Shown here piece after piece: positions 1 through 9,468 of a stretch of 64,000 bases of DNA (position 1 is the stretch's first letter; each line of letters opens with the position of its first letter). The notes beneath the pieces are model-generated. The model worked only from the letters and a program-made list of their open reading frames with translations, was not told the origin of the DNA and searched no databases. Source of the DNA: Oceanospirillaceae bacterium UBA1126 (GTDB lineage: Bacteria > Pseudomonadota > Gammaproteobacteria > Pseudomonadales > Balneatricaceae); NCBI GenBank assembly GCA_002312935.1, contig DCAT01000059.1:3503-67502 (forward strand), given 5' to 3'. The translations under genes and the position numbers were made by a program.

Positions 1-786
1 ACGCAGCAATGGCTAGCCGAAGCAGGCATTGCCATTCCGTTTGTCGAAGGTGGGTACAAAGCACTTCGTACGCACTTGATAGAGCGCTTAGACAAATTGG
101 TAGAAGATGTCCCGGCATTTGTACTTAGTGGCCGCACTGGTACAGGTAAGACAGAGATACTGCCTCAGTTTGATCGGCCGATTGATTTAGAAGGTATCGC
201 CAAGCACCGTGGGTCTAGTTTTGGTAAGTACATTGAAGAGCAGCCAAGTCAAATTAACTTTGAAAATAGTCTAGCCATTGCTTTAATGCAGCTCAAAAAG
301 GCCTCTAATAATCCAGTTATTTACGAAGACGAAAGTCGTTTGGTGGGGTGTCGTTTACTCCCACTAAGCCTCCAAGCTAAACTTAGATCCTCTCCTATAA
401 TGGTTTTAAGTGATTGCTTTGATGCCCGTGTTGATCGTATTTTTGGCGAGTATGTAGTAAAGGCTATCGCTGCATGGCAGCAAGAGCTTGCTGATCCCAA
501 CGATGCTTTCTTAGCTTTTGGTGATAGCCTTTTACAGAGTATTAATCGTATTCGTAAACGTTTAGGTAGTGAAGCTCATACGCATCTTGTTAAACTGCTT
601 GAAAAAGCTTTAAATCAACAGTCAAAGCGTAATAATTTAACTCACCATAAGGATTGGATTAGTTATTTACTGATTCATTATTATGACCCAATGTACGACT
701 ACCAACTTTCCCTTAAGCAGGATCGTGTGGTGATGCAGGGAACCTCAAGTGAAATTGTCAGTTGGTATAAAACTAACAATTTTTAA
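1..786 (+). CDS. mnmH: tRNA 2-selenouridine synthase MnmH (5'-truncated by window edge)
   Basis: The C-terminal part of MnmH (SelU/YbbB), which replaces sulfur with selenium, through a geranylated intermediate, at the 2-thiouridine of wobble position 34 in tRNAs for Lys, Glu and Gln. The frame is open from base 1. It reads through the end of the rhodanese-like domain and a WLAEAG...VEGGYKALR stretch typical of the family, so the TTG at 76 is internal and the true start lies outside the window. A P-loop, SGRTGTGKTEIL, lies near bases 130-165. The catalytic rhodanese cysteine is not in view. The frame stops 33 bases before frmA. The window also carries mnmA and tusBCDE, which make the 2-thiouridine substrate. 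Family assignment is secure from the P-loop and its preceding motif. Confidence 0.9.
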   Translation, partial: TQQWLAEAGIAIPFVEGGYKALRTHLIERLDKLVEDVPAFVLSGRTGTGKTEILPQFDRPIDLEGIAKHRGSSFGKYIEEQPSQINFENSLAIALMQLKKASNNPVIYEDESRLVGCRLLPLSLQAKLRSSPIMVLSDCFDARVDRIFGEYVVKAIAAWQQELADPNDAFLAFGDSLLQSINRIRKRLGSEAHTHLVKLLEKALNQQSKRNNLTHHKDWISYLLIHYYDPMYDYQLSLKQDRVVMQGTSSEIVSWYKTNNF

Positions 787-795
787 TTGACCTAA

Positions 796-1929
<1,134 letters not shown>

Positions 1930-1941
1930 GAACCATCTGTC

Positions 1942-2811
1942 ATGTCTTTAAAACAAATTTCAGAAGTCAAAGTCAGTGGTGGCCGCCTATTGCGGGTAGA
2001 ACATTTGTCTGTGGTGTGCAACGGGAGCATGACCTTTGCTATATTCTTGCCACCACAAGCAAAACAGGGCACTGAAACAAAAATGGTGCCAGTGCTCTAT
2101 TGGTTATCGGGCCTCACTTGTAACGATGAAAACTTTAGTCAAAAGGCTGGTGCATTTAGTATGGCCACAAAATTGGGTATGGCTATCGTGATGCCGGATA
2201 CTAGCCCTCGTGACGCTGCCATAGAAGGCGAAGACGAAGCCTACGACCTTGGCAGTGGTGCAGGTTTTTACGTCAACGCCACTCAGACGCCTTGGTCTGA
2301 TGCTTACAACATGTACAGTTATGTTACAGAAGAACTGCCAAGTATTATTCAAACCCACTATGCTGTGAGTGATCAGGCAGCTATTAGTGGCCACTCCATG
2401 GGAGGTCATGGGGCATTGATCTGCGCTTTAAAAAACCCAGGTAAATACGCCTCAGTATCAGCTTTTGCCCCCATTACGTCTCCATCGCAGTGCCCTTGGG
2501 GCCGAAAGGGCCTTACAGCATATCTGGGAAGCGATGAGGCCACATGGGCAGATTGGGATGCTAACCACCTGGTACAAAAAAACTATGACGCAGGCATTAT
2601 ACCGCAAGCTATTTTGATTGATCAGGGTGCCAGTGATCCATTTTATGCTGATCAGTTGATGCCAGAATTATTCAACGCAACCTGTGAGCGTTTGCAACAC
2701 CCAGTCGACTATCGTGAGCGAGAGGGTTACGACCATAGCTACTACTACATAAGCAGCTTTATTGATGAACACCTTCAGTATCATGCTGCAAACCTTGGAA
2801 TAATGGCATAA
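1942..2811 (+). CDS. fghA: S-formylglutathione hydrolase
   Basis: Serine esterase that hydrolyses S-formylglutathione to formate and glutathione, completing the step begun by frmA just upstream. The 289-residue alpha/beta hydrolase shows the nucleophile elbow GHSMGGHGAL (Ser152), a likely acid in the ASDPF motif (Asp232) and His265 in GYDHSYYYI. The oxyanion region is YWLSGLTC near residues 53-60. These motifs match FrmB/YeiG/esterase D. Close spacing to frmA and to the following small ORF (3 bases) indicates one transcript. No signal peptide, so cytosolic. Confidence 0.97.
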   Translation: MSLKQISEVKVSGGRLLRVEHLSVVCNGSMTFAIFLPPQAKQGTETKMVPVLYWLSGLTCNDENFSQKAGAFSMATKLGMAIVMPDTSPRDAAIEGEDEAYDLGSGAGFYVNATQTPWSDAYNMYSYVTEELPSIIQTHYAVSDQAAISGHSMGGHGALICALKNPGKYASVSAFAPITSPSQCPWGRKGLTAYLGSDEATWADWDANHLVQKNYDAGIIPQAILIDQGASDPFYADQLMPELFNATCERLQHPVDYREREGYDHSYYYISSFIDEHLQYHAANLGIMA

Positions 2812-2814
2812 ATA

Positions 2815-3162
2815 ATGACAGAAAAAAAGCGTCAAACTCGCCATGGTCATATGGCTCGTGTATCAAAGCTAGCCCTAGGTGATCATGCTTTACCCGTCCG
2901 TTTTATGTACAAAACTATACCAGAACACAGTAATGATACTGGCTGGCGTTTGTTCACAGGATATGAAACTCCAGAATTTTTAAACGAGTTCTCAAACCTA
3001 GAACCTTTCCCATTGGAGCCTATGTGCGAAGCTGATTTAACCCTAGACGCACTGCTAGATAGTAATGCCGGTACTGTCTGGGAAAGGGCTCCAGAAAAAT
3101 CATGGCAACAAGTTCACGACTTTGAAATTCCCGTGGAAGAAGTTGATGTTGAAGTGAGCTAA
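2815..3162 (+). CDS. small DUF2185-like protein of unknown function
   Basis: A 115-residue acidic, soluble protein between fghA (3-base gap) and the YbfF-type esterase (stop and start overlap by one base). The stretch VSKLALGDHALPVRFMYKT followed by DTGWRLFTGYET resembles my recollection of the DUF2185 domain (also linked to Imm33-like immunity proteins), where a DSGW-type motif and an Asn-Leu turn recur. That link is from memory and moderate at best. There is no signal peptide or membrane segment. Its place inside a detoxification operon suggests cotranscription but does not reveal a function. No toxin gene is adjacent, so an immunity role is unlikely here. Confidence 0.7.
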   Translation: MTEKKRQTRHGHMARVSKLALGDHALPVRFMYKTIPEHSNDTGWRLFTGYETPEFLNEFSNLEPFPLEPMCEADLTLDALLDSNAGTVWERAPEKSWQQVHDFEIPVEEVDVEVS

Positions 3163-3947
3163 TGCTGCTCAATACGTTTCAATTTAATCCGACTGGCGGT
3201 CACCCATTAGTCGTTTTACATGGGTTATTTGGATCACAGGACAACTGGCGCAGCCAAGCTTTAGAGTGGGCACAAGGTCGCTGGGTGATCACCATGGACC
3301 TACGTAATCATGGAATGTCTGGCCATCACCCATTAATGAACTATGCCACCATGGCAGAAGATGTGTGTGGTACGCTAGATGAGTTAGGTTTAAAAAGAGT
3401 CGACCTTTTAGGTCATTCGATGGGGGGTAAAGTGGCGATGCAATTAGCCATAAATCAACCGCAGCGCGTTAATAGCTTAGTGATAGCTGATATTGCCCCA
3501 GTGGCGTATCAACCGAGTCACCAAAGCATATTGGCAGGCCTTAACAGCATTGATCTAGCCACATTAGCGTCCCGCAAACAGGCGCTAGACTTGCTCATAA
3601 AGTATCAACCAGATGTGCAGGTCTGTCAGTTTTTATTGAAAAGTTTGTATAAAAATGATGCAGGGGAGTTTGCACTGCGCTATAACCTCAAAGCCATTAA
3701 AGATAACTACCAAGCTATTAGTGCAGCGCCTACATCATCTATAAAGCTGCCATGCTTCAGTGGCCCGGTATTAATACTTAAGGGTGCAGATTCTCATTAC
3801 ATTTTAGCTGATCATAAGGAAGCGTTTGACACGTTATTGCCCAATGCAGAGCTTAAAATAATGACTGGCTGCGGCCATTGGCTTCACGCTGAAAAACCAG
3901 AGTTGTTTTGCCGTCTGGTGACCCGTTTTCTAGATAGCCTCGTTTAA
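3162..3947 (+). CDS. alpha/beta hydrolase, YbfF-type esterase
   Basis: A 261-residue cytosolic alpha/beta hydrolase. The N-terminal LVVLHGLFGSQDNW is the hallmark of the YbfF/ABHD11 branch and forms the oxyanion hole. The nucleophile elbow is LLGHSMGGK (Ser86). Asp210 (LKGADSHY) and His239 (GCGHWLHAEKP) complete a plausible triad. E. coli YbfF cleaves short acyl and acyl-CoA esters in vitro; its natural substrate is uncertain, and so is this one. The start overlaps the stop of the preceding gene (TAATG) and the next gene starts 3 bases after its stop, so it belongs to the frm-linked operon. Confidence 0.9.
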   Translation: MLLNTFQFNPTGGHPLVVLHGLFGSQDNWRSQALEWAQGRWVITMDLRNHGMSGHHPLMNYATMAEDVCGTLDELGLKRVDLLGHSMGGKVAMQLAINQPQRVNSLVIADIAPVAYQPSHQSILAGLNSIDLATLASRKQALDLLIKYQPDVQVCQFLLKSLYKNDAGEFALRYNLKAIKDNYQAISAAPTSSIKLPCFSGPVLILKGADSHYILADHKEAFDTLLPNAELKIMTGCGHWLHAEKPELFCRLVTRFLDSLV

Positions 3948-3950
3948 GTC

Positions 3951-5111
3951 GTGCGCATATTATTACTTTCAGCTTACGACGCAAAAAGTCATCAGTACTG
4001 GCGTGAGGGTCTAGTTGCTCAGTTTCCAAACTATGAATGGACCCAATTAGTGCTGCCTGGGCGTTATTTCAGTTGGCGCATTCGTGGTAACAGCATGCAG
4101 TGGGCTTTGGGAGAACGGTCTACGTTAGAGCAGCCCTATGATTTAGTGATTGCAACATCGATGGTGGACTTAGCATCCCTAAAAGGGTTTGTAGCTAATT
4201 TAGCGAATATCCCAACCATTCTCTATTTCCACGAAAATCAATTTGTTTACCCGCCAAGTCAGGCTAATGCTAAGCACCACTTAGATCCTAAAATGGTGAG
4301 CCTTTATGCAGCTTTAGCAGCGGATAGATTAGTATTCAATAGTCAATACAACCAGCAAAGCTTTAGCACTGGGGTGGAGGACTTGCTCAACCAACTGCCC
4401 GAAAAAATGCCGGTAAACGTGGTTGAATTGTTAGGTCGGAAAAGTTGCGTGTTACCAGTGCCTATTGCATCTTTGGACACTACATCTATGACTCTTAAAA
4501 ATAATGAGCCTCAGCAAACCCCTTGGCCCGAACGAGAAGATGGGTCACCCTTAAGGTTAGTCTGGGCGGCACGGTGGGAATACGACAAAGGCCCGCAACA
4601 ACTCCAAGCCATATTACAAGAATTGCGAAAAAGAGGGGTAGATTTTCAGTTATGCGTGCTGGGGCAAAAATTTCGCCAACAACCAATAGAGTTTAATCAG
4701 ATAAAAGCTGAGTTCGCCACTAACCTCGTTCAATTTGGCTATGCAGCCTCTCGCCAGCACTACCTAAACTGGCTGGAGGGGGCAGATATGATCTTATCTA
4801 CTGCACTGCATGAGTTTCAAGGACTCGCTGTGTTAGAAGCGGTTCAGCTAGGTTGTATCCCCATATTGCCAAATCGTCTAGTGTATGCTGAAATTTTTGG
4901 CTTAAAGTATGTCTATGAGTCTACACCTGAAGACCGTCAAAAAGAATCTATTGCAGCAGTTAACCTGATACAAAAGCTGGCACTAGGCCAAAAGCAGGGT
5001 AATTTAGCTAAGACGGTTGCTCAGTCCTTAGCGTGGCCCACCATGAAACATAAATATCACCAATTGTTGAATTTTAAAGTATCTAAAGCGCCAGAACGTA
5101 TTACTTTTTAA
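3951..5111 (+). CDS. GT4-like glycosyltransferase, GTDC1/tRNA-queuosine mannosyltransferase homologue (DUF3524)
   Basis: A 386-residue GT-B glycosyltransferase starting at GTG, 3 bases after the previous stop. The N-terminal DUF3524 domain shows SAYDAKSHQYWREGL, LPGRYFSWR (about 35-43), TILYFHENQFVYP (about 89-101) and VFNS (128-131). The C-terminal nucleotide-sugar domain shows WAARWEYDKGP and HEFQGLAVLEAVQLGC (about 287-302), then LVYAEIF. These blocks match human GTDC1, shown to be the enzyme that mannosylates queuosine at wobble position 34 of tRNA-Asp. The bacterial activity is inferred, not known. mnmH, another position-34 enzyme, lies upstream in the same gene run. No signal peptide or membrane anchor. 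Confidence 0.85.
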   Translation: MRILLLSAYDAKSHQYWREGLVAQFPNYEWTQLVLPGRYFSWRIRGNSMQWALGERSTLEQPYDLVIATSMVDLASLKGFVANLANIPTILYFHENQFVYPPSQANAKHHLDPKMVSLYAALAADRLVFNSQYNQQSFSTGVEDLLNQLPEKMPVNVVELLGRKSCVLPVPIASLDTTSMTLKNNEPQQTPWPEREDGSPLRLVWAARWEYDKGPQQLQAILQELRKRGVDFQLCVLGQKFRQQPIEFNQIKAEFATNLVQFGYAASRQHYLNWLEGADMILSTALHEFQGLAVLEAVQLGCIPILPNRLVYAEIFGLKYVYESTPEDRQKESIAAVNLIQKLALGQKQGNLAKTVAQSLAWPTMKHKYHQLLNFKVSKAPERITF

Positions 5112-5254
5112 GGTTTTATGTAAACTGTTACTTCAAGGGTTTTCAATACGTACTGCTATTCTGGCACTTTAAGTTTATTGATGGACGAGCAGATTTTAAC
5201 GTTGCAACAAATACCAGAGGTAAACACAAATGGGGCTCGAAGCGTGTTAAAATA

Positions 5255-5267
5255 CGTCTATTAGACG
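5255..5267. promoter_or_regulatory. short perfect palindrome in the leader of the 59-aa basic ORF
   Basis: CGTCTA-T-TAGACG, two 6-base arms around a single base, just downstream of a TTAAAAT -10-like hexamer (5247-5253). It would overlap the transcription start region and could be an operator. No regulator is assigned. The rest of the 5112-5298 gap shows no other clear signal. Confidence 0.3.
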
Positions 5268-5298
5268 ACTCAACAACTGCTATTGAGCAAAACCAACT

Positions 5299-5478
5299 AT
5301 GACCCGTGCCAAAAAGAAAATGCCTGCTGTAGCTGGGGTAACCTTTAGCCCCAACAAGAAGAAAAAGATTGTTGCTAAATCTTTTTCGCCTTCAAGTTAT
5401 CAAGCACGTAAACAAAAAGGCTTAGCCACCAAAAAGAAACAAACATCTGTATTTCAACAACACCAAGACGAGGCCTAG
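5299..5478 (+). CDS. small lysine-rich basic protein, unknown function
   Basis: An ATG ORF of 59 codons ending TAG, followed after 4 bases by the ATG of the DUF599 gene. The product (MTRAKKKMPAVAGVTFSPNK at the start) has 13 Lys and 2 Arg against one Asp and one Glu near the C terminus, so net charge is about +13. Lys runs occur at residues 5-7, 20-23 and 45-47. There is no membrane segment. The composition suggests nucleic-acid or ribosome binding, but this is inference. Support for reality is the tight junction with the next gene and a plausible -10 upstream. Against it, I see no strong ribosome binding site. I do not recognise the family. Confidence 0.6.
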   Translation: MTRAKKKMPAVAGVTFSPNKKKKIVAKSFSPSSYQARKQKGLATKKKQTSVFQQHQDEA

Positions 5479-5482
5479 TTTA

Positions 5483-6247
5483 ATGGAGACTATAACCAGC
5501 TACATTGCCGCATTATTCCCAGATCATGGCTGGAATTTACTGGCTTTAGTTTGGTTTATTGTTGTGGTTCGGGGTTATCAAGCTTATGCTATTAAGGCTT
5601 CGCGAAGCAAAGATTCCTTAGCAGGAGTGCTACATGCATACCGACAACGATGGATGATTCGCATGATTGACCGTGACATGCGCATGGCAGACATTGGAGC
5701 TGTTGCTAATTTAGAGCGTTATGTGACTTTATTTGCGTCCTCTAGCTTGCTTATTTTAGCGGGCCTTGTGACCTTAGTTGGCTACACTGATGACGTGGTT
5801 CACATTGGCCGGGGTATTCCATTTTTACCTCCTCAGTCGCCTTTAGAGTGGCAATTTAAGCTGTTCTTTTTGATATTGCTGTTTGTGTATGCTTTTTTTA
5901 AGTTTACATGGAGCCTCAGGCAATACGGCTTTGCCACAGTAATGATCTCCAGTGCGCCAGTAGCCCATGGCGATATCTCTGATAATAAAGACCTTATGGA
6001 CCATGTTAATCGCTCTGCTAAGGTGCTATCCATGGCAGGTAATAATTTTAACTTTGGCCTGCGAGCCTACTATTACAGCCTTGCTGTGTTGACGTGGTCA
6101 ATACACCCATTGGTGTTTATGGTGACTACCTGTGTGGTGGTATACATTCTCTATAGCCGTGAGTTTAAGTCAAGTTCACTGGCAGAACTCAGGGGTTCTA
6201 ACGACTCCAAGAATCGAAAAACATTAGTAGACTATCATCTAATATAG
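5483..6247 (+). CDS. DUF599 family inner-membrane protein
   Basis: A 254-residue protein with about four hydrophobic helices: near the N terminus (LLALVWFIVVVRGY), in the middle (LFASSSLLILAGLVTLVG; LFFLILLFVYAFFKF) and near the C terminus (LVFMVTTCVVVYILY). Between helices one and two is a basic segment, YRQRWMIRMIDRDMRMADI, of the kind that defines DUF599. The family is widespread in proteobacteria and has no established function. It is preceded by a 59-residue basic ORF and followed after 23 bases by the thioesterase pair, probably in one transcript. Confidence 0.85.
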   Translation: METITSYIAALFPDHGWNLLALVWFIVVVRGYQAYAIKASRSKDSLAGVLHAYRQRWMIRMIDRDMRMADIGAVANLERYVTLFASSSLLILAGLVTLVGYTDDVVHIGRGIPFLPPQSPLEWQFKLFFLILLFVYAFFKFTWSLRQYGFATVMISSAPVAHGDISDNKDLMDHVNRSAKVLSMAGNNFNFGLRAYYYSLAVLTWSIHPLVFMVTTCVVVYILYSREFKSSSLAELRGSNDSKNRKTLVDYHLI

Positions 6248-6270
6248 TTATGCTAAATTAGGCAAGTTTT

Positions 6271-6747
6271 ATGGATTCTAAAGAACTCTTGACGCAAGGT
6301 AATAACTTTTTACAGGTGTTACCTCATTGTAAAAAGCTAGGAATGAAAGTAATCACGGCTTCAAAGGGACAGGCGACAATAGAACTCCCGTATAATCCAG
6401 AAATATTGGGTATAGACTCACACGGTTATGTGCACGGCGGTATCTTAACCACCATGATGGATACTGTGTGTGGGTTTGCGGTCACTTCAGCCCTGCCGGC
6501 ACAAGAGTTTTGTCCTACATTAGATCTAAGAATGGATCACATGCGTCGAGCAAGCGCAAAAGGCTCAATTTTTGCCTGGGCGCAGTGCTACAAAATTACT
6601 CGCAGTATTTGTTTTACACGGGGTTACGCCTACCAAGATGACCCTGATGACCCAATTGTTCACTGTGTGGCTACTTTTGTGCGCAGCGGAAAAGCTTGGG
6701 GTAAGGGCGGTTTTGTAAAGCTGGGTGCAGAGGACTTATTACTATGA
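6271..6747 (+). CDS. PaaI-type hotdog-fold thioesterase
   Basis: A 158-residue hotdog thioesterase, cytosolic. The active-site signature is GYVHGGILTTMMDTVCGFAV, with the HGG-N10-type block at about residues 54-70. LDLRMDHMRRA matches the substrate-facing strand. Such enzymes hydrolyse acyl- or aryl-acyl-CoA; the substrate cannot be read here. It overlaps the next gene, a second thioesterase, by 4 bases (ATGA), so the two are translationally coupled. Confidence 0.9.
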   Translation: MDSKELLTQGNNFLQVLPHCKKLGMKVITASKGQATIELPYNPEILGIDSHGYVHGGILTTMMDTVCGFAVTSALPAQEFCPTLDLRMDHMRRASAKGSIFAWAQCYKITRSICFTRGYAYQDDPDDPIVHCVATFVRSGKAWGKGGFVKLGAEDLLL

Positions 6748-7184
6748 AACTTAAACAGCTCATAGAATCATCCAAACTACAGGATGATTACTCTGCCATA
6801 TTAGATTTTATTCCTTATGCTAAATTTATCGGTGTGACTATTACACAGGATAAAAATGGTTGGTTATTTACCCTAGCGACTGAGCCTAACAATATCGGCA
6901 ACCCAATTACGCCTGCTCTGCATGGGGGTGTGATCGCTGGCTTTATGGAAGTGGCTGCGGCTCTGGGACAGATGTTAACAAGCCAACATCCAACCATTCC
7001 TAAGATTATAAATTTTTCTATTGATTATATTCGGGCTGCGGGTGTTAAACCTACTTATGCTCGATGCAGCATTGTTCGACAAGGTAAGCGAATTGCCAAC
7101 ATTACGGTGCTAGCTTGGCAAAAGGATGAGCTTCAACCCATCGCTACAGCTAGAGCGCACTTTTTATTAGGTGAAGAGGTATAA
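6744..7184 (+). CDS. second PaaI-type hotdog thioesterase
   Basis: A 146-residue hotdog protein overlapping the previous gene by 4 bases. The motif TPALHGGVIAGFMEVAAALG is the family active-site block; here the acidic residue is Glu in FMEVAA, where the partner has Asp. INFSIDYIRAAGVKPTYARC follows as the second conserved strand. The two proteins differ clearly in sequence, so this is an old duplication or a heterodimer pair rather than a recent copy. A heat-shock promoter for htpG begins 15 bases after its stop. Confidence 0.88.
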   Translation: MKLKQLIESSKLQDDYSAILDFIPYAKFIGVTITQDKNGWLFTLATEPNNIGNPITPALHGGVIAGFMEVAAALGQMLTSQHPTIPKIINFSIDYIRAAGVKPTYARCSIVRQGKRIANITVLAWQKDELQPIATARAHFLLGEEV

Positions 7185-7198
7185 AGCAAGTGATATAG

Positions 7199-7226
7199 CT
7201 TGAAATTACTCAAGCCACCCCCATAA
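7199..7226 (+). promoter_or_regulatory. sigma-32 (RpoH) heat-shock promoter of htpG
   Basis: CTTGAAA (7199-7205), a 13-base spacer and CCCCATAA (7219-7226). Both elements match the RpoH consensus and the spacer is within the usual 13-14. It lies 65 bases upstream of the htpG ATG, which has a CCGGAGAAA ribosome site. Strong by inspection. Confidence 0.85.
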
Positions 7227-7291
7227 TTGCCCCCTTAACCACTTTACTAGCGCTAATGCCCAACCCATGTTTTCCGGAGAAATAACGCCCT

Positions 7292-9193
7292 ATGAGCACT
7301 GATACTCAAACTGAGACTTTAGGTTTTCAAACAGAAGTTAAACAGCTTTTACACTTAATGATTCATTCCTTGTACAGCAATAAGGAAATCTTTCTTCGCG
7401 AACTAATTTCTAATGCATCAGATGCGGCAGACAAAATGCGTTTTGCTGCAGTTTCAGATGGCAGTCTTTACGGTGATGACAGTGACCTTGCTATCCGTAT
7501 CAAATTTGATAAAGACGCCAATACACTAAGCATTAGTGACAATGGCATTGGCATGGACCGCACCGATGTAATTGACCACCTAGGTACGATTGCCAAGTCG
7601 GGCACTTCTGAATTCTTACAAAATCTAACAGGTGATCAACAAAAAGATTCACAGTTGATCGGTCAATTTGGTGTTGGTTTTTACTCATCCTTTATTGTTG
7701 CTGACGAAGTTGAAGTAATTACTCGTAAAGCCGGCTCAAAAACCTCTGAAGGCGTATTATGGCGTTCAAAAGGTGAAGGTGAGTTTGATATTTCTCAAGT
7801 TGAAAAAGAAGGCCGCGGTACAGAAATTATCTTGCATCTCAAAGCAGATGAAAGTGAGTTTGCAGAAGGCTTCCGTCTACGCAGTTTAGTGCGTAAGTAC
7901 TCTGACCATATTTCAATTCCTGTCATCATGATGAAAGAACATTATGGCGAAGATGCAGACAAGCAAGATCCAGAAGAAGAAACAGTTAACTCAGCCACAG
8001 CTCTTTGGACTAAGTCTCGCTCAGAAGTGAAGGATGAAGAATATCACGAGTTTTATAAGCACGTATCACACGACTTCCAGGAGCCTTTGTCATGGGCCCA
8101 CAATAAAGTAGAAGGTAAGCTTGAATATACTAGTTTGCTATATATCCCAGCCAAAGCGCCAATGGATATGTATCAGCGAGAAGCAACCCGTGGTCTAAAG
8201 TTATACGTTCAACGTGTCTTCATTATGGATGAAGCTGAGCAATTCTTACCCATGTACCTACGTTTCATTAAAGGGGTAGTAGACAGCAACGATTTGTCTC
8301 TTAATGTGTCTCGAGAAATTTTGCAAAAAGACCCCGTCATTGATTCAATGCGCGCAGCACTGACCAAACGTGTGCTTGATGTGCTTGAAAAAATGTCTAA
8401 AAAGCAGCCTGAACAGTACGCTACTTTCTGGAAAGAGTTTGGCCAGGTTATGAAAGAAGGACCTGCAGAAGACCACAATAATAAAGAGAAAATAGCTAAA
8501 TTATTGCGTTTCTCTTCGAGTACTGATGACAAAACAGAGCAAGTGCATAGTTTGGCTGAATACAAAGCCCGCATGCAAGAAGGCCAAGATAAAATCTATT
8601 ATGTGGTTGCTGATAACCACAACACTGCAAAGAATAGCCCTCATCTGGAAATCTTCCGCAAGAAAGGCATTGAGGTTCTGTTATTGTCAGAGCGTGTAGA
8701 CGAGTGGTTGATGTCCCATATGATGGACTTTGATGGAACCCAGTTGCAAGACGTTGCCAAAGGTACGTTAGATCTTGGCGAAGTTGAAGACGAGGCCGAA
8801 AAGCAAGAACACGAAGAACAAGCCAAGCAATATGAAGGCCTAGTTGAACGGGTAAAAACTTTACTGGAAGGCCAAGTAGAGAATGTGCGTATCACCCATC
8901 GATTGACTGACTCACCAGCCTGTTTGGTGGTTGGCGAAGACGATATGGGCATGCAGATGCGTCGTATTATGGAAGCTGCTGGCCAAGCAATGCCATCTAC
9001 TAAACCCACCTTTGAGCTTAATCCTGAACACCCATTAGTGGCCAAGCTAAATGATGAAGCTGATGAAGACCGTTTTAGTGAGCTAACACGCGTACTATTT
9101 GACCAAGCCCAATTAGCTGAGGGAGGTCAATTGGAAGACCCCGCAGCTTACGTTTCGCGACTTAATAAGTTATTGCTAGAACTCACTACTTAA
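7292..9193 (+). CDS. htpG: molecular chaperone HtpG (Hsp90)
   Basis: Bacterial Hsp90, an ATP-dependent dimeric cytosolic chaperone that remodels clients with DnaK. The length, 633 residues, is normal. The GHKL ATPase domain shows [12 protein letters not shown] (the ATP-contacting Glu and Asn), SDNGIGM and [10 protein letters not shown]. The middle domain has [10 protein letters not shown] and NVSREILQ, and the C-terminal dimerisation part ends in [10 protein letters not shown]. It is monocistronic, with its own heat-shock promoter and a strong terminator. Confidence 0.98.
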   Translation: MSTDTQTETLGFQTEVKQLLHLMIHSLYSNKEIFLRELISNASDAADKMRFAAVSDGSLYGDDSDLAIRIKFDKDANTLSISDNGIGMDRTDVIDHLGTIAKSGTSEFLQNLTGDQQKDSQLIGQFGVGFYSSFIVADEVEVITRKAGSKTSEGVLWRSKGEGEFDISQVEKEGRGTEIILHLKADESEFAEGFRLRSLVRKYSDHISIPVIMMKEHYGEDADKQDPEEETVNSATALWTKSRSEVKDEEYHEFYKHVSHDFQEPLSWAHNKVEGKLEYTSLLYIPAKAPMDMYQREATRGLKLYVQRVFIMDEAEQFLPMYLRFIKGVVDSNDLSLNVSREILQKDPVIDSMRAALTKRVLDVLEKMSKKQPEQYATFWKEFGQVMKEGPAEDHNNKEKIAKLLRFSSSTDDKTEQVHSLAEYKARMQEGQDKIYYVVADNHNTAKNSPHLEIFRKKGIEVLLLSERVDEWLMSHMMDFDGTQLQDVAKGTLDLGEVEDEAEKQEHEEQAKQYEGLVERVKTLLEGQVENVRITHRLTDSPACLVVGEDDMGMQMRRIMEAAGQAMPSTKPTFELNPEHPLVAKLNDEADEDRFSELTRVLFDQAQLAEGGQLEDPAAYVSRLNKLLLELTT

Positions 9194-9213
9194 TTAACTT
9201 AAGTAACTTAAAG

Positions 9214-9248
9214 AGCCCCCGTTTAGAATGTTAGCCGGGGGTTTTTTT
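9214..9248 (+). terminator. rho-independent terminator of htpG
   Basis: Stem CCCCCG (9216-9221) with CGGGGG (9236-9241), followed by a run of seven T (9242-9248). The 220 bases from here to the next start are AT-rich and show no other gene. Confidence 0.85.
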
Positions 9249-9468
9249 ATGGGCTAGAACTAATAATTAAAATTTAAACCGTTAAAAATAACCACGCTGG
9301 ACATCAATTTTGCTAAGCTGAGATATATCAATCTTTGCTACCCTAATTGTAAATGAGATTAATTGTTATGTGATGAATAAATTACTCCCATAGTCAGTTT
9401 AGTTATAGGCTAATAGTGGTACTTATTATGATGATGAAAAAGCAATAAACATGATTGGAGGCTCGTCA

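Noticed and set aside
8209..9045. Long reverse-strand ORFs inside htpG (and similar ones inside acnD, clpA, prpC)
   Set aside because: Antisense shadows of strongly recognised genes, with no ribosome site and compositions unlike real proteins.
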